In this document: piece after piece, positions 10,812 to 19,267 of the stretch
Position numbering within the stretch: the first letter of the stretch is position 1
How the letters are laid out: each line of letters opens with the position of its first letter
Assembly (NCBI GenBank): GCA_963781555.1
Contig: CAWAGB010000004.1
Span: 62,001 to 126,000 of the forward strand
Length of the DNA stretch: 64,000 bases
From: JAICQM01 sp963781555
Lineage (GTDB): Bacteria; Chloroflexota; Limnocylindria; QHBO01
Reading direction: 5' to 3'
The notes under the pieces: model-generated
The model's database searches: none
What the model saw: the letters and a program-made list of their open reading frames with translations, nothing else
What the model was told of the DNA's origin: nothing
Position numbers and translations under genes: made by a program

Positions 10812-12080
10812 TCATACCGCAGGCGAACCTCCGGCGTCGGGCGTTGCCGGCGCATCGCCATCCCTGCGTCCCTCCTGTGCACCGACGTGCAGCCTCCTGA
10901 TGAGCAGTTCGGTGGTGGTGCCCTGGATCAGAAGCGTGAACAGCACGACGCCGAAGGTGATCTCCTGGAGCAGGCCGCGCTCGGGGAAGGCGGTCGGCAG
11001 AGAGAGGGCCATTGCGACCGACACGGCCCCACGGAGACCCGACCAGAACATGACGTGCAACCAGGCGCGCGGGATGGCGCGGTGGTAGCGATCGCTGATG
11101 AGGACGCTGGTGCCGCCGAGCAGGAGATACACGACGATGGCGCGACCGATGAGGATCGCGATGATCGCCCACGCGATCGGCACGGCGGCCTGTGCCAGCT
11201 CCTGGATCGAGATCGCCAGGCCCACGAGCAGGAAGACGAGTGCGGTCAGGAGGAACGCGATGAACTCCCAGACGGTGTCGAGCGCCTCCTGCGTTCGCTC
11301 GCTCATACCGATCCGGCGCCCGTAGTTCCCGAGCATGAGCCCCGCCACGACGGTGGCGATGATCCCCGACTCGTGGAACGCGTCGGCAACGAGGTAGGCA
11401 CCGTACGCGGTGGCCAGCGAGACGGTCAGCTCGAGCAGGTGGTCGTCCACGGTCGCCACCACGTGGCTGGCGACGAAGCCGATGACGATGCCGATGATGG
11501 CCGAGACGACGATGATGAACACGAAGCTGCTGATCGCCTCCGCGGCGCCAACCTGCCGCCCGACCGAGGTGATGGCGATGGCGAAGATGACGAGTCCCGT
11601 GCCGTCGTTGAACAGGCTCTCGCCCTCGACGAGCGTTGCGAGCCGCTTCGGCGAGCCGAGGCGCCTGAAGGTCGAGATCACCGCGGCGGGATCGGTCGCC
11701 GAGACCATGGCGCCGACGACGAAGCCCAGCTCGAGCGGCAGGCCGGTGGTGAGATGCAGCACCACCGCGACGGTGAGCGCCACGATAAGCACGCCGGGCG
11801 CGGCCAGGATCGCGACCCCGCCGAATGACCGGCGCAGCTCGCCGAGGTCGAGCTGATAGGCCGCCTCGAAGATGAGCCCCGGCAGCAGGACGGCGAGGAC
11901 GAGTTCCTCGGTGATCTCGAAGTCGAGCGGCGGCGCAAGGATTGCCGCGGCAAGGCCGAAGACGACGAGCGCCACCGTGTAGGGCACCGCCACCCGGCGA
12001 GCAACGAGGCCCACGACGGCCGAGATCGCGACAAGCGCGACGAAGAGCTCGACCGCGTTGAGCGTGTTCTCTCCGGTCAT
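10812..12080 (-). CDS. Na+/H+ antiporter, CPA1 family
   Basis: A 422-residue membrane protein with about a dozen hydrophobic helices. Diagnostic CPA1/NhaP motifs are visible: SATDPAAV (the ion-binding Asp) and EGESLFNDGTG, with a conserved GLRGAVSVAMAL near the C-terminus. It would exchange cytoplasmic sodium (or potassium) for protons. The ATG at 12080 was chosen over the one at 12089 because a TAGCAT -10 box ends 7 nt before 12080 and overlaps the 12089 codon. The C-terminal tail is short (about 40 residues) without a regulatory domain. Confidence 0.93.
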   Translation of the reverse strand: MTGENTLNAVELFVALVAISAVVGLVARRVAVPYTVALVVFGLAAAILAPPLDFEITEELVLAVLLPGLIFEAAYQLDLGELRRSFGGVAILAAPGVLIVALTVAVVLHLTTGLPLELGFVVGAMVSATDPAAVISTFRRLGSPKRLATLVEGESLFNDGTGLVIFAIAITSVGRQVGAAEAISSFVFIIVVSAIIGIVIGFVASHVVATVDDHLLELTVSLATAYGAYLVADAFHESGIIATVVAGLMLGNYGRRIGMSERTQEALDTVWEFIAFLLTALVFLLVGLAISIQELAQAAVPIAWAIIAILIGRAIVVYLLLGGTSVLISDRYHRAIPRAWLHVMFWSGLRGAVSVAMALSLPTAFPERGLLQEITFGVVLFTLLIQGTTTELLIRRLHVGAQEGRRDGDAPATPDAGGSPAV

Positions 12081-12087
12081 GCCGCGC

Positions 12088-12093
12088 ATGCTA
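12088..12093 (-). promoter_or_regulatory. -10 box of the antiporter gene
   Basis: TAGCAT lies 7 nt before the ATG at 12080 and overlaps both the alternative ATG at 12089 and the foot of the upstream hairpin. It helps decide the start. Confidence 0.5.
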
Positions 12094-12118
12094 CGCGGGG
12101 CCCGAGGCCCCGCGTAGC
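12090..12118 (-). terminator. perfect 13-bp hairpin, probable terminator of the lipoprotein gene
   Basis: GCTACGCGGGGCC and GGCCCCGCGTAGC are exact reverse complements separated by CGA. It lies between the lipoprotein stop (12143) and the antiporter start. There is no T-tract, so a Rho-assisted or hairpin-only mode is likely. Confidence 0.6.
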
Positions 12119-12142
12119 CCGGTCGCGATGCCGGCGGTCGCC

Positions 12143-12682
12143 TTAGCTGTTGCTTCCCTCGGCGCTCCCGGTCACTTCGGTCTTGTCCTCGGTATGCAGG
12201 ACGCAGACGATCTCGCGATCACCCTCGGCCCACGTCTCCTCCGACGGGTTGATGAACGTGCCGAACCATTCCGAATCGTCGTAGGCCACACCCACGTAGT
12301 CCTCGAACGCCGGGCGGCAGGCTTCGTCCGCCGAACTGCTGAGCGCGTCGTCGCCGGGAAAGTCGGCGTCATCCGCGGCCTCGTAGTCGCTGAGGCCGAA
12401 GACCTCGTAGACGTGGCTGGCGTCGCAGCTCACCGCGGTCACCTGGTCGACGGTGCTCACGTCGTCGGCGTTGAAGCACTGGCCGACCTCAAGGTCGAAG
12501 GCGCTGACGATGCTCTCCGCGGCGGACGCCGCGCTCGATGCGCTGCCATCCGCCGACGCGGATGCTTCGGTCGACGCCGAGGCAGATGCCGAGGTGGAGG
12601 TGGACGAATTCGGCGAGCACGCGGCGACGGCGACCAGCAGCACGAGCAGCACGCTGACCACGGGGAGTCGAGACAGAGACAT
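12143..12682 (-). CDS. lipoprotein with septum-formation-like domain
   Basis: The 179-residue product starts MSLSRLPVVSVLLVLLVAV and has the lipobox VAAC, then a Ser/Ala-rich low-complexity linker (residues about 25-60). The rest matches the pattern of the actinobacterial septum-formation domain: DLEVGQCFN, VSCDASHVYEVFG, a conserved C in ADEACRPAFEDYVG, and EETWAEGDREIVCVL. Four cysteines probably form two disulfides outside the cell. GGAGG lies 11 nt before the ATG. A direct role in division is not shown by the sequence. Confidence 0.75.
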   Translation of the reverse strand: MSLSRLPVVSVLLVLLVAVAACSPNSSTSTSASASASTEASASADGSASSAASAAESIVSAFDLEVGQCFNADDVSTVDQVTAVSCDASHVYEVFGLSDYEAADDADFPGDDALSSSADEACRPAFEDYVGVAYDDSEWFGTFINPSEETWAEGDREIVCVLHTEDKTEVTGSAEGSNS

Positions 12683-12796
12683 GAAGTGGAGAGCCTCCGT
12701 GCGGTGGGCGGATCCGGGGGGCGGTCCGGGCGCCGGCAGTGGCACCGACACGGGATGATGCACGACACAGGCCAGCCCCGCCACCCGAGGTCACCC

Positions 12797-13612
12797 GTGC
12801 CGCCCCTCCTGCGACTCATCCATCCCGCCCCTGCCGCGGCGGTCATCGCCCTGGCCGCGGCGCTGGCGACGATCCTCGCAGGCGCTTCCGCCCCCGCCGC
12901 TTGGTGGCGCATCGCCCTGGTGTCCGCGGCCGTGGCTGGGTCACAGGTGGTGACCGGCGCGCTCAACGACTGGGCGGACCGCGACCGCGACGCCGCGTCG
13001 GGCCAGGACAAGCCGATCCTCGGCGGACTCGTGACCCCGCGCGCCGCGCTGAGCCTGGCGTTTGCCGGCGTGCTCCTCCAGCTTGCCGCGTCGGTCCCGC
13101 TGGGTGCCACGTTCCTCCTGCTCGGGGCCGCCGCCACGGGCAGCGCCGTGGCGTACGACGTCTGGCTGTCGCGCACCCCGCTCAGCGTGCTCCCCTACAT
13201 CGTCAGCTTCGGGATCCTTCCGCTGTGGGTGGCGAGCGGCGTTGGAGCACCGTTCGATCGGGTCGTCGGTGCCGTGCCGTTGGCGGCGGCATTCGCGGGC
13301 GCGGCGCACCTGGCCAACACGTTGCGCGACTGGGAAATGGACGCGGAGGGCGGGTCGCGCTCACTGGCCCAGGTGCTTGGACGCGGGACCAGCCGGGCGA
13401 TCGCCAGCGGCGTCTCGCTGGCCGTCGGGATTGGCGTCGGAGCGGCGCTGCTGATCGGTGGGCGGGTGACGCCGGGCGTGGCCCTGGCCGGCGTCATCGG
13501 GCTGGCGGCGGTCGCGGCGGGCGCACGGCACGAGCGCTGGCTGTGGCGCGGGCAGCTCGTGGCCGCGGTGGCGTGGACGGTGTCCTGGGCCCTCAGCGGC
13601 GCCGGGACATGA
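12797..13612 (+). CDS. UbiA family prenyltransferase
   Basis: A 271-residue polytopic membrane protein with both aspartate-rich motifs of the UbiA superfamily: NDWADRDRD (NDxxDxxxD) near residue 55 and NTLRDWEMD near 180, which bind the Mg-prenyl diphosphate. It would transfer a prenyl chain to an aromatic or other acceptor, such as a quinone or lipid precursor; the acceptor cannot be told. GTG at 12797 was chosen because GAGG sits about 6 nt upstream and the product then has the usual length; two ATGs at 12755 and 12758 are possible longer starts. It is divergent from the lipoprotein gene. Confidence 0.85.
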   Translation: MPPLLRLIHPAPAAAVIALAAALATILAGASAPAAWWRIALVSAAVAGSQVVTGALNDWADRDRDAASGQDKPILGGLVTPRAALSLAFAGVLLQLAASVPLGATFLLLGAAATGSAVAYDVWLSRTPLSVLPYIVSFGILPLWVASGVGAPFDRVVGAVPLAAAFAGAAHLANTLRDWEMDAEGGSRSLAQVLGRGTSRAIASGVSLAVGIGVGAALLIGGRVTPGVALAGVIGLAAVAAGARHERWLWRGQLVAAVAWTVSWALSGAGT

Positions 13613-13615
13613 CGA

Positions 13616-13637
13616 GGGCGTCCCGCGAAGGACGCCC
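13616..13637. terminator. hairpin between convergent genes
   Basis: GGGCGTCC and GGACGCCC form an 8-bp perfect stem with a six-base loop CGCGAA just after the prenyltransferase stop. It could end transcription from either side. Confidence 0.6.
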
Positions 13638-13670
13638 GCATCGGTCTGTGGACTCGACGGCGATGCTCGC

Positions 13671-13823
13671 CTAGATCGTGTCCTCGAGCTCCATGTCGTC
13701 CTCATCGGTCTCTTCGGTCAGCTTCAGCCAGACGAAGAGGCCTGCGAGGATGGTGAGCGGGATGACGATCATGGCGGCCAGCAGTGCGCCGATGCCGATG
13801 AACAGGACTTTCACTGCCTTCAT
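13671..13823 (-). CDS. 50-residue membrane protein with acidic tail
   Basis: A short ORF starting MKAVKVLFIGIGALLAAMIV has one or two hydrophobic segments (residues 5-33) and a strongly acidic C-terminus (TEETDEDDMELEDTI). GGAGG sits about 5 nt before the ATG, which is good support for translation of an ORF of this size. Its function is unknown. It lies between the prenyltransferase (convergent) and a repeat protein gene on the same strand, 28 nt downstream of the latter. Confidence 0.6.
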   Translation of the reverse strand: MKAVKVLFIGIGALLAAMIVIPLTILAGLFVWLKLTEETDEDDMELEDTI

Positions 13824-13851
13824 GGTGCCTCCAGAGCGGGTGCGGTGCGGA

Positions 13852-14370
13852 TCAGCGGCCGGGCGGCGTGTCCGTCGCGTCGCTGCGTTCCTGTGGTGCT
13901 GAGCCGATCATAGCCACAATCTCGTCGCGGGTGAACTCGGCGAGCTGGTGGCCCACCCCGCCGGCAGCCCCCACCAGCATGCGGATGACGAATCCGCCCT
14001 CCTGTTCGAGCAGGAACACGTCGCGCGGATGCTGCGTGTCGATCCACTTGCCGATGACCCGCATCGCCTGCTCGTAGTAGTTGTTGATGCCGACGGTGGC
14101 GTGATCGACGGTCGCCTCGCCGCGGTGCGCGGCCGACTGGTCAACCAGCCTGCCGACCTCGTCCTCGACGAGCTCGTGGGTACGCTTGGTGAGGGTGCCG
14201 CTCCCCTCCGACCAGGTGCCGGTGCTGGGCGGGCCGAGGCCCTGCAGGATGAACCCCTGCTCGAGCTCCAGGAACAGCAGCTCCTTGAGGCGCTGCTCGT
14301 CGGCGAAGGCGCCGATCGTCCGCAGCACCTCTTCCCAGTCGGTGCGTGGACTGCCGTCGTAGATCCGCAT
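13852..14370 (-). CDS. hypothetical protein with internal two-fold repeat
   Basis: I do not recognise the family. The 172-residue soluble protein shows an internal duplication: WEEVLRTIGAFADEQ followed by LLFLELEQGFILQGLG in the first half, and YEQAMRVIGKWIDTQ followed by VFLLEQEGGFVIRMLVG in the second. Each copy continues into a charged helix (TKRTHELVEDEVGRLV; TRDEIVAMIG). This suggests two copies of a small alpha/beta fold. The ATG at 14370 has GGAGGG just upstream. It lies 80 nt downstream of psuG on the same strand but has its own ribosome site, so operon membership is unclear. Confidence 0.7.
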   Translation of the reverse strand: MRIYDGSPRTDWEEVLRTIGAFADEQRLKELLFLELEQGFILQGLGPPSTGTWSEGSGTLTKRTHELVEDEVGRLVDQSAAHRGEATVDHATVGINNYYEQAMRVIGKWIDTQHPRDVFLLEQEGGFVIRMLVGAAGGVGHQLAEFTRDEIVAMIGSAPQERSDATDTPPGR

Positions 14371-14450
14371 GCAACCCTCCGTCGGCCGCGGTGCTGGCCA
14401 CGGTCCGCGCGCAGGATAGCGCACCGATTCGACCGAACCGGTCAGCCGAT

Positions 14451-15389
14451 CTACCGCTGATGGCGCTCGGCGAGTGCCACCGCGATGCGGGCCGCTGTGC
14501 GCGCGTTGTTGACGATGAGCGCCACGTTGGCGCGCAGCGTGCGCCCGCCCGATGCCTGCGCGACATGGGCGAGCACGTAGGGCGTCACGCGCCCGCCGGT
14601 GATGCGCTCGCGATCTGCGGCGGCGACGGCGGCCCTGATCCAGGTGTCGACCTCATCGGCTGGGATGGCCACGTCAGCGGGGGGCGGCTGCACGATGAGC
14701 AGCCCACCGGCACCCGGCAGCGCGAGGTGTGCACGCACGACGTTGGCCGCCGAAGCTGGATCGTCGACCCGGTGCGGGACGCCGAGCCCCACGTCCGGAC
14801 TGAGGAATGCCGGCAGCCGGTCCGTCCCGTAGCCGACCAGCGGCACGCGCCGCGTCTCGAGCACCTCGAGGGTGGCGGGCAAGTCGAGGATCGACTTCGC
14901 GCCGCTGCAGACCACCGCGACCGGGGTGGCCGCCAGCTCGTCCAGGTCACTGCTGATGTCCCAGGTGCTGGATGCGCCACGGTGAACGCCTCCGATTCCA
15001 CCGGTGGCGAACAGGGCGATCCCCGCCGTATACGCCGCGCGCATGGTGGCGCTCACCGTGGTGGCCGCCAGGCGATGCGCGGCGATGAGCGGGCCGAGGT
15101 CGCGCGAGGCGGCCTTGAACGCTCCCTGCGCGGGATCGGCCAGACGGTCCAGCAGCGCGGCGTCGGCACCCACCACGACCCGGCTGTCGGCCACCGCTAC
15201 CGTCGCCGGTACGGCGCCTTGCTCGCGAACTGCGCCCTCGGCGGCCCGCGCGGTCTCCAGATTGTGCGGCGCTGGCAGCCCCTGCGAGATGAGGCTCGAC
15301 TCGAGGGCGACGACCGGCCGCCCCTCGGCGAGCGCGGTCGCGACCTCGTCGGAGACGGCGAGCCAATCCGGTGGGGATGGTGCGGTCAT
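14451..15389 (-). CDS. psuG: pseudouridine-5'-phosphate glycosidase
   Basis: PsuG cleaves pseudouridine 5'-phosphate to uracil and ribose 5-phosphate. The 312-residue sequence has the family landmarks VALESSLISQGLPAPHN, FATGGIGGVHRGA, SSDLDELAATPVAVVCSGAKSILD (in pieces) and LEVLETRRVPLVGYG. The start ATG at 15389 overlaps the stop of the upstream sugar kinase as ATGA. With that kinase it forms the two-step pseudouridine catabolic pair. Confidence 0.95.
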   Translation of the reverse strand: MTAPSPPDWLAVSDEVATALAEGRPVVALESSLISQGLPAPHNLETARAAEGAVREQGAVPATVAVADSRVVVGADAALLDRLADPAQGAFKAASRDLGPLIAAHRLAATTVSATMRAAYTAGIALFATGGIGGVHRGASSTWDISSDLDELAATPVAVVCSGAKSILDLPATLEVLETRRVPLVGYGTDRLPAFLSPDVGLGVPHRVDDPASAANVVRAHLALPGAGGLLIVQPPPADVAIPADEVDTWIRAAVAAADRERITGGRVTPYVLAHVAQASGGRTLRANVALIVNNARTAARIAVALAERHQR

Positions 15390-16300
15390 TCGTCGAGGGT
15401 ACCGCTCGGCCCCACGACGACGCGGGTCTGCGCGCCGTCGACGCGCGCGACCGCCGCGGCCAGGTTCACTCCCTCGTGAAGCGCGGCCTCCAGGTCGAGT
15501 CCCGTCGCCAGTGACCCGATGACCGCTGCGGAGAACGCGTCACCCGCACCGGTGGTGTCCGTGACGGGTCCCGCACCCGACGCCGCCACCCGTGCGCGCG
15601 TGCCGTCGGGGCCGGCCGCAGCCGCGCCCGCCGAACCGGTCACGACCACCGGCGCGCCCAGGCTGGCCCCCAGCGCCACGGCAAGGGAGGCCTCGTCCAT
15701 CGCGCGTCCGGTGACCGCCGCGGGATCCAGGAGCGCCGTGGCTTCCATGGCGTTGACGATCAGCAGCGCCACCCGGACGTCCTGGACGAGATGGCGCCAG
15801 GTCGCGGCACGCGGCGGATCGGGGAGCGCACAGCCCAGGATCGCGACGGGGGTCCCCATCGCACCCAGCAGCTGGACCAGCCCGCGCGCCTCCCGCTCGA
15901 GGAGCAGGTAGCCGGACACCACGATCCAGCTCGCGGGTTCCGCCAGCATCTCGGGACGGACGAGGTGGGCAAAAGGCGTTCGCTGGCTCAGCATCGTCCG
16001 CTCCCCGGCGGCGTCGACGATCACGACGACGCTGCCGGTTGCCTCCGCCGCGAGCGCCGTCACCTCGATCCCCTCGTCCCACAGTCCGTTCCGCAGCATC
16101 CGTCCCGCGGGATCGTCCGCCAGGGCGGTCACGAGTCGCACCGACAGCCCGCGTCGGGCGAGGCGCACCGCGTGGTTCGCGCCCTGCCCGCCGGGGCGCA
16201 GGCGCACCGTCCCGGGCACGTCGCCTGCCGGCACGAGCGGGACATCGGGACGCGCCAGGACGTCGAGCAGCGCGTCACCCAGCACGAGCACCCGCGTCAT
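15386..16300 (-). CDS. PfkB family sugar kinase, probable pseudouridine kinase
   Basis: A 304-residue ribokinase/PfkB protein with the N-terminal signature RPGGQGANHAVRLARRG and the C-terminal anion-hole motif DTTGAGDAFSAAV carrying the catalytic Asp. Because it overlaps psuG (ATGA), its likely substrate is pseudouridine, giving the 5'-phosphate that PsuG uses; this is inferred from context, since motif alone does not separate PsuK from ribokinase. Its own start overlaps the stop of the DUF2203 gene in the same way, so three genes are chained. Confidence 0.85.
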   Translation of the reverse strand: MTRVLVLGDALLDVLARPDVPLVPAGDVPGTVRLRPGGQGANHAVRLARRGLSVRLVTALADDPAGRMLRNGLWDEGIEVTALAAEATGSVVVIVDAAGERTMLSQRTPFAHLVRPEMLAEPASWIVVSGYLLLEREARGLVQLLGAMGTPVAILGCALPDPPRAATWRHLVQDVRVALLIVNAMEATALLDPAAVTGRAMDEASLAVALGASLGAPVVVTGSAGAAAAGPDGTRARVAASGAGPVTDTTGAGDAFSAAVIGSLATGLDLEAALHEGVNLAAAVARVDGAQTRVVVGPSGTLDE

Positions 16301-16701
16301 CGGTCCAGTGGGCGACGGTTGCCGAACCCCTCGGTCCGAAGGTGCCACCAGCCCAGCTCCGGGTCGGCGAGGCGCCAGCAGAGCCAGATCGGTATCCCGT
16401 CGCGCTCGGCTGGGATGTCGCACAGCCCGTTGTCGAGGTCGCGGAGGACGACGTCCAGCTCGTCGAAATGGCCGACCAGCGCGTTCATGCCTGCGCGGAT
16501 CTCGGCCACCAGTCGCTCGTGGCGGGTGGTCTCCGCGGCGTGATCCGGGCTGCCGTTACCGCGCAGGTGCGCGTGCAGCGCGCCGTGGGCCGCGTTGAGG
16601 CGGGCCTGCTCGACCGCCAGCTGCAACAGCAGCGAGCGCAGCAGCGGGACGAGCGCCCGCCCCTCCTCGACGGTGTAGATGCGACCGCGGCTGGCTGGCA
16701 T
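16297..16701 (-). CDS. DUF2203 family protein
   Basis: A 134-residue protein with an N-terminal helical hairpin (VEEGRALVPLLRSLL) and the C-terminal pattern of DUF2203: LDNGLCDIPAERDGIPIWLCW, then WWHLRTEGFGNRRPL. No biochemical function is known to me. It heads the operon with the PfkB kinase and psuG. A TACCAT box ends 6 nt before the ATG, so the transcript is probably leaderless. Confidence 0.82.
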   Translation of the reverse strand: MPASRGRIYTVEEGRALVPLLRSLLLQLAVEQARLNAAHGALHAHLRGNGSPDHAAETTRHERLVAEIRAGMNALVGHFDELDVVLRDLDNGLCDIPAERDGIPIWLCWRLADPELGWWHLRTEGFGNRRPLDR

Positions 16702-16707
16702 GGGCAG

Positions 16708-16713
16708 ATGGTA
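16708..16713 (-). promoter_or_regulatory. -10 box of the DUF2203-pfkB-psuG operon
   Basis: TACCAT is located 6 nt upstream of the ATG at 16701, the spacing expected if transcription starts at the start codon. Confidence 0.5.
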
Positions 16714-16807
16714 TCGCGCGCCTTTGCTAGGATCGGCACCGCGCGACGAGCCTGCTCCGCAAATTGCGACGGCGCTCTCGCTGCCTGGTGAGGTTCACAC
16801 CACACCG

Positions 16808-17875
16808 ATGTCCGATCAGCACGACCGGCGTACGCACGGCATGAACGACGAGGCCGATCCCGGCACCGACCCGTACACCGCCTACGACAACTTCAATCTC
16901 CCCTCCTACGTCGGCCTGCCGACGTTCCAGAAGCTGCCGCTGGTGACCGATGTCGAGGCGCTCGCCGCCCGCCGTCCGGACGTCGCGATCGTGGGTGCGC
17001 CGCTCGACGACGCAGTCAGCCACCGTCCGGGCGCACGTTTCGGCCCGCGGGCGATTCGACAGGCGAGCTATCACGCCGGTGCGCTCAACTCGCTCCAGCT
17101 GGGCATCGAGCCGTTCGACTGGCTCGATGTGGTCGACGCCGGCGATGCGCCCGTCACGCCGATGGACATCGAGCGCGCCCACGACGTCATTCGCCGCAAG
17201 GTCGCCGAGGTGGCTGCCAGCGGTGCGGTGCCCGTCGTGCTGGGCGGCGACCACTCCATCACGTTCCCCTCCGCCTCGGCAGTCGCCGGGGCCGTGGCAC
17301 CCCGTCGCCTGGGCATCGTCCACTTCGACGCACACGCGGACGCGGCCAACGCAACGTGGGGCAACCTGCGCTCGCACGGCACGCCGATGCGGCGCCTCAT
17401 CGAGGAGGGCAACGTGGCGGGACGCAACTTCGTGCAGGTCGGGCTGCGGGGCTACTGGCCGGGGCCAGACACGCTGGAGTGGATGCGCTCCCACGGCATG
17501 CGCAGCCACTTCATGACCGAGATCGAAGAGCGCGGCGCGGAGGCGGTCGTGGCCCAGGCCATCGAGGAGGCGCTCGACGGTCCGGAGGTGGTGTACCTGT
17601 CAGTCGATATCGACGTCATCGACCCGGGCATGGCGCCGGGGACGGGGACGCCGGAGCCGGGCGGCATGCTGACCCGTGAGCTGCTACGCGCCGTGCGCCA
17701 GGTCGTTGGATCAGTCGAGCTGGCGGGCATGGATATCGTCGAGGTCTCGCCACCGTTCGATGCCGGCGAGGTGACCGCCATGGCGGCGCATCGGTGCGTG
17801 CTCGAGGCAATCAGCGCGCTGGCCGACCGGCGTCGCACGCAGGGCCAGGAGCCGAACCCGACGCGGCTCGATTGA
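16808..17875 (+). CDS. agmatinase/arginase family ureohydrolase
   Basis: A 355-residue binuclear-manganese ureohydrolase. The metal ligands appear in order as GGDHS, FDAHAD and VDIDVIDPG, followed by the family signature APGTGTPEPGG. The GTxxPEPGG ending and the HxGxRFGPRAIR-like N-terminal PGARFGPRAIRQ fit agmatinase or guanidinobutyrase-type enzymes better than arginase. It would hydrolyse a guanidino compound to urea and an amine. The ATG at 16808 is taken; a second ATG at 16841 is possible. A weak TAGGAT box lies some 75 nt upstream. Convergent with the next gene with a 9-nt gap. Confidence 0.9.
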   Translation: MSDQHDRRTHGMNDEADPGTDPYTAYDNFNLPSYVGLPTFQKLPLVTDVEALAARRPDVAIVGAPLDDAVSHRPGARFGPRAIRQASYHAGALNSLQLGIEPFDWLDVVDAGDAPVTPMDIERAHDVIRRKVAEVAASGAVPVVLGGDHSITFPSASAVAGAVAPRRLGIVHFDAHADAANATWGNLRSHGTPMRRLIEEGNVAGRNFVQVGLRGYWPGPDTLEWMRSHGMRSHFMTEIEERGAEAVVAQAIEEALDGPEVVYLSVDIDVIDPGMAPGTGTPEPGGMLTRELLRAVRQVVGSVELAGMDIVEVSPPFDAGEVTAMAAHRCVLEAISALADRRRTQGQEPNPTRLD

Positions 17876-17884
17876 GGAACTGCG

Positions 17885-19201
17885 TCAGGTGACGGTGAAG
17901 TCGGCCTCGGCGGCCGGCAGGCCATTGCGGTTGATCCGGATCCGGTAGTCGCCCGGCTCCAGCCCGGCGTACGGCGTGCCAAACCCCGGGAAGAGGAGCC
18001 AGCCGTTGCACGGCGCGTTGGCCGGACAGCCGCCGCCGCCGAGCTCCGAGAGCTCAATGCTCGCCTGGGCGACCACGCCCCCGGCCTCGTCAACGATGGT
18101 CATTCCGATCACGTCGTTGCGACGGCCCGATTCGAAGTCGATGAAGACCCACATCTCGCCGCTGTTGGTGGCGCCGTCCGAGTCGCAGCCGTTCGAATTC
18201 GGCTGGCTCACACACGGCTGAGTGCGCGCCACGAACCCGTCGGGGAAGGTGATCGGCGGCCCCTCACTGGCGTTCGGCTGTCCGCTCGCGGACGGGTCCG
18301 GGGAGGCGCTGACGGCGGGCGTCTCGCTTGTGCTCGGGGATGCCACTGCGGTTCCGGATGCCGTCGGAGTCGCCGTCGCCTGGGCGACCTGTGGATCCTT
18401 CCCGAACAGGTTCGAGAAGAACACGCCTGCCAGCAGGGCGATGACGCCCAGCGCCACGAACCCGATGATCGGCAGCGCGGAGCTGCCGCCACGACCGCCC
18501 GAGCCGTCGCCGGTCGGCACGTAGTACGGCTCGTCGGCGGGCCATCCCTCCTCGTCGTGCATCCCGTAGTCGGGATCCTCGACGGTGGGCGGCGGCTCGA
18601 CCGATCGTGATGTCCACGGGTCGACATGTGCGGCCGCCACCGGAGCCGACTCGACGGTGGGCGCCGGGTCCACGATGGGGGCGAGGGGCGTCGCCGCGGC
18701 AATGGGCGGGACAAGGGACTCGCGCTCACGTGGCGGCTCGTCGGGAACTTCGCGGCCGCGGCGCCAGGGATCCGCGGCCTCGGCGGGGGGCGCGGCGTCG
18801 ACCGGCGTGGCGGGCGGAAGCTGCTCCTCGCTCGGCCATTCCTCGGCGGATTCCTCGGGCGACGGCGGCTCGGGCGGCGGCTCGGCGAAGTTGTCGACGA
18901 TCGGGGCGGCGGCGCCCTCTGCCTCATGGCGCTGGGCGAGCTCGTCCTCCGGCTCGGGCGCAAAGGGCTGGTAGCCGGGCGCCGCGCCCTCCTCCCACTC
19001 GTCGGGATACGCGCCGCGGCGGTACGGCTGATCCACCCGGCGCGAGCGGATGCGCGCGTCCAGCTCGCCGCGGTCCATGCCGCGCGGTCGGACCACGGCA
19101 CTCGACGGGATCGGCGACCCGCACTGGGTGCAGAAGGCGGCCGGTGCTGTCGAGCGGTGACAGGTCGGGCAGCGAATCTGCCCGGGCTTGGGGGTCGACA
19201 T
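17885..19201 (-). CDS. zinc-ribbon single-span membrane protein
   Basis: The 438-residue protein starts with a double zinc ribbon, CPTC (residues 11-14) and CTQC (24-27), followed by a long Pro/Glu/Ala-rich cytoplasmic linker. A single transmembrane helix (LPIIGFVALGVIALLAGVFF) sits near residue 250, then a Ser/Thr-rich stalk and a C-terminal extracellular beta domain with four cysteines (C in TQPCVSQ, NGCDSD, GGCPANAPC). The layout suggests a sensor or anchoring protein, but the family is not recognised. A CACAAT box 8 nt before the ATG is a weak -10 candidate. Confidence 0.75.
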   Translation of the reverse strand: MSTPKPGQIRCPTCHRSTAPAAFCTQCGSPIPSSAVVRPRGMDRGELDARIRSRRVDQPYRRGAYPDEWEEGAAPGYQPFAPEPEDELAQRHEAEGAAAPIVDNFAEPPPEPPSPEESAEEWPSEEQLPPATPVDAAPPAEAADPWRRGREVPDEPPRERESLVPPIAAATPLAPIVDPAPTVESAPVAAAHVDPWTSRSVEPPPTVEDPDYGMHDEEGWPADEPYYVPTGDGSGGRGGSSALPIIGFVALGVIALLAGVFFSNLFGKDPQVAQATATPTASGTAVASPSTSETPAVSASPDPSASGQPNASEGPPITFPDGFVARTQPCVSQPNSNGCDSDGATNSGEMWVFIDFESGRRNDVIGMTIVDEAGGVVAQASIELSELGGGGCPANAPCNGWLLFPGFGTPYAGLEPGDYRIRINRNGLPAAEADFTVT

Positions 19202-19252
19202 CGTCGGCCATTGTGCCTGTCGCAGCGTCGGCGTGCACGTTGTGCGGCCGCC

Positions 19253-19258
19253 TAGAAT
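19253..19258 (+). promoter_or_regulatory. -10 box upstream of leader ORF and kinase gene
   Basis: TAGAAT ends 9 nt before the ATG of a 29-codon ORF at 19268. No clear -35 was seen. Confidence 0.45.
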
Positions 19259-19267
19259 CGGTCCGGC

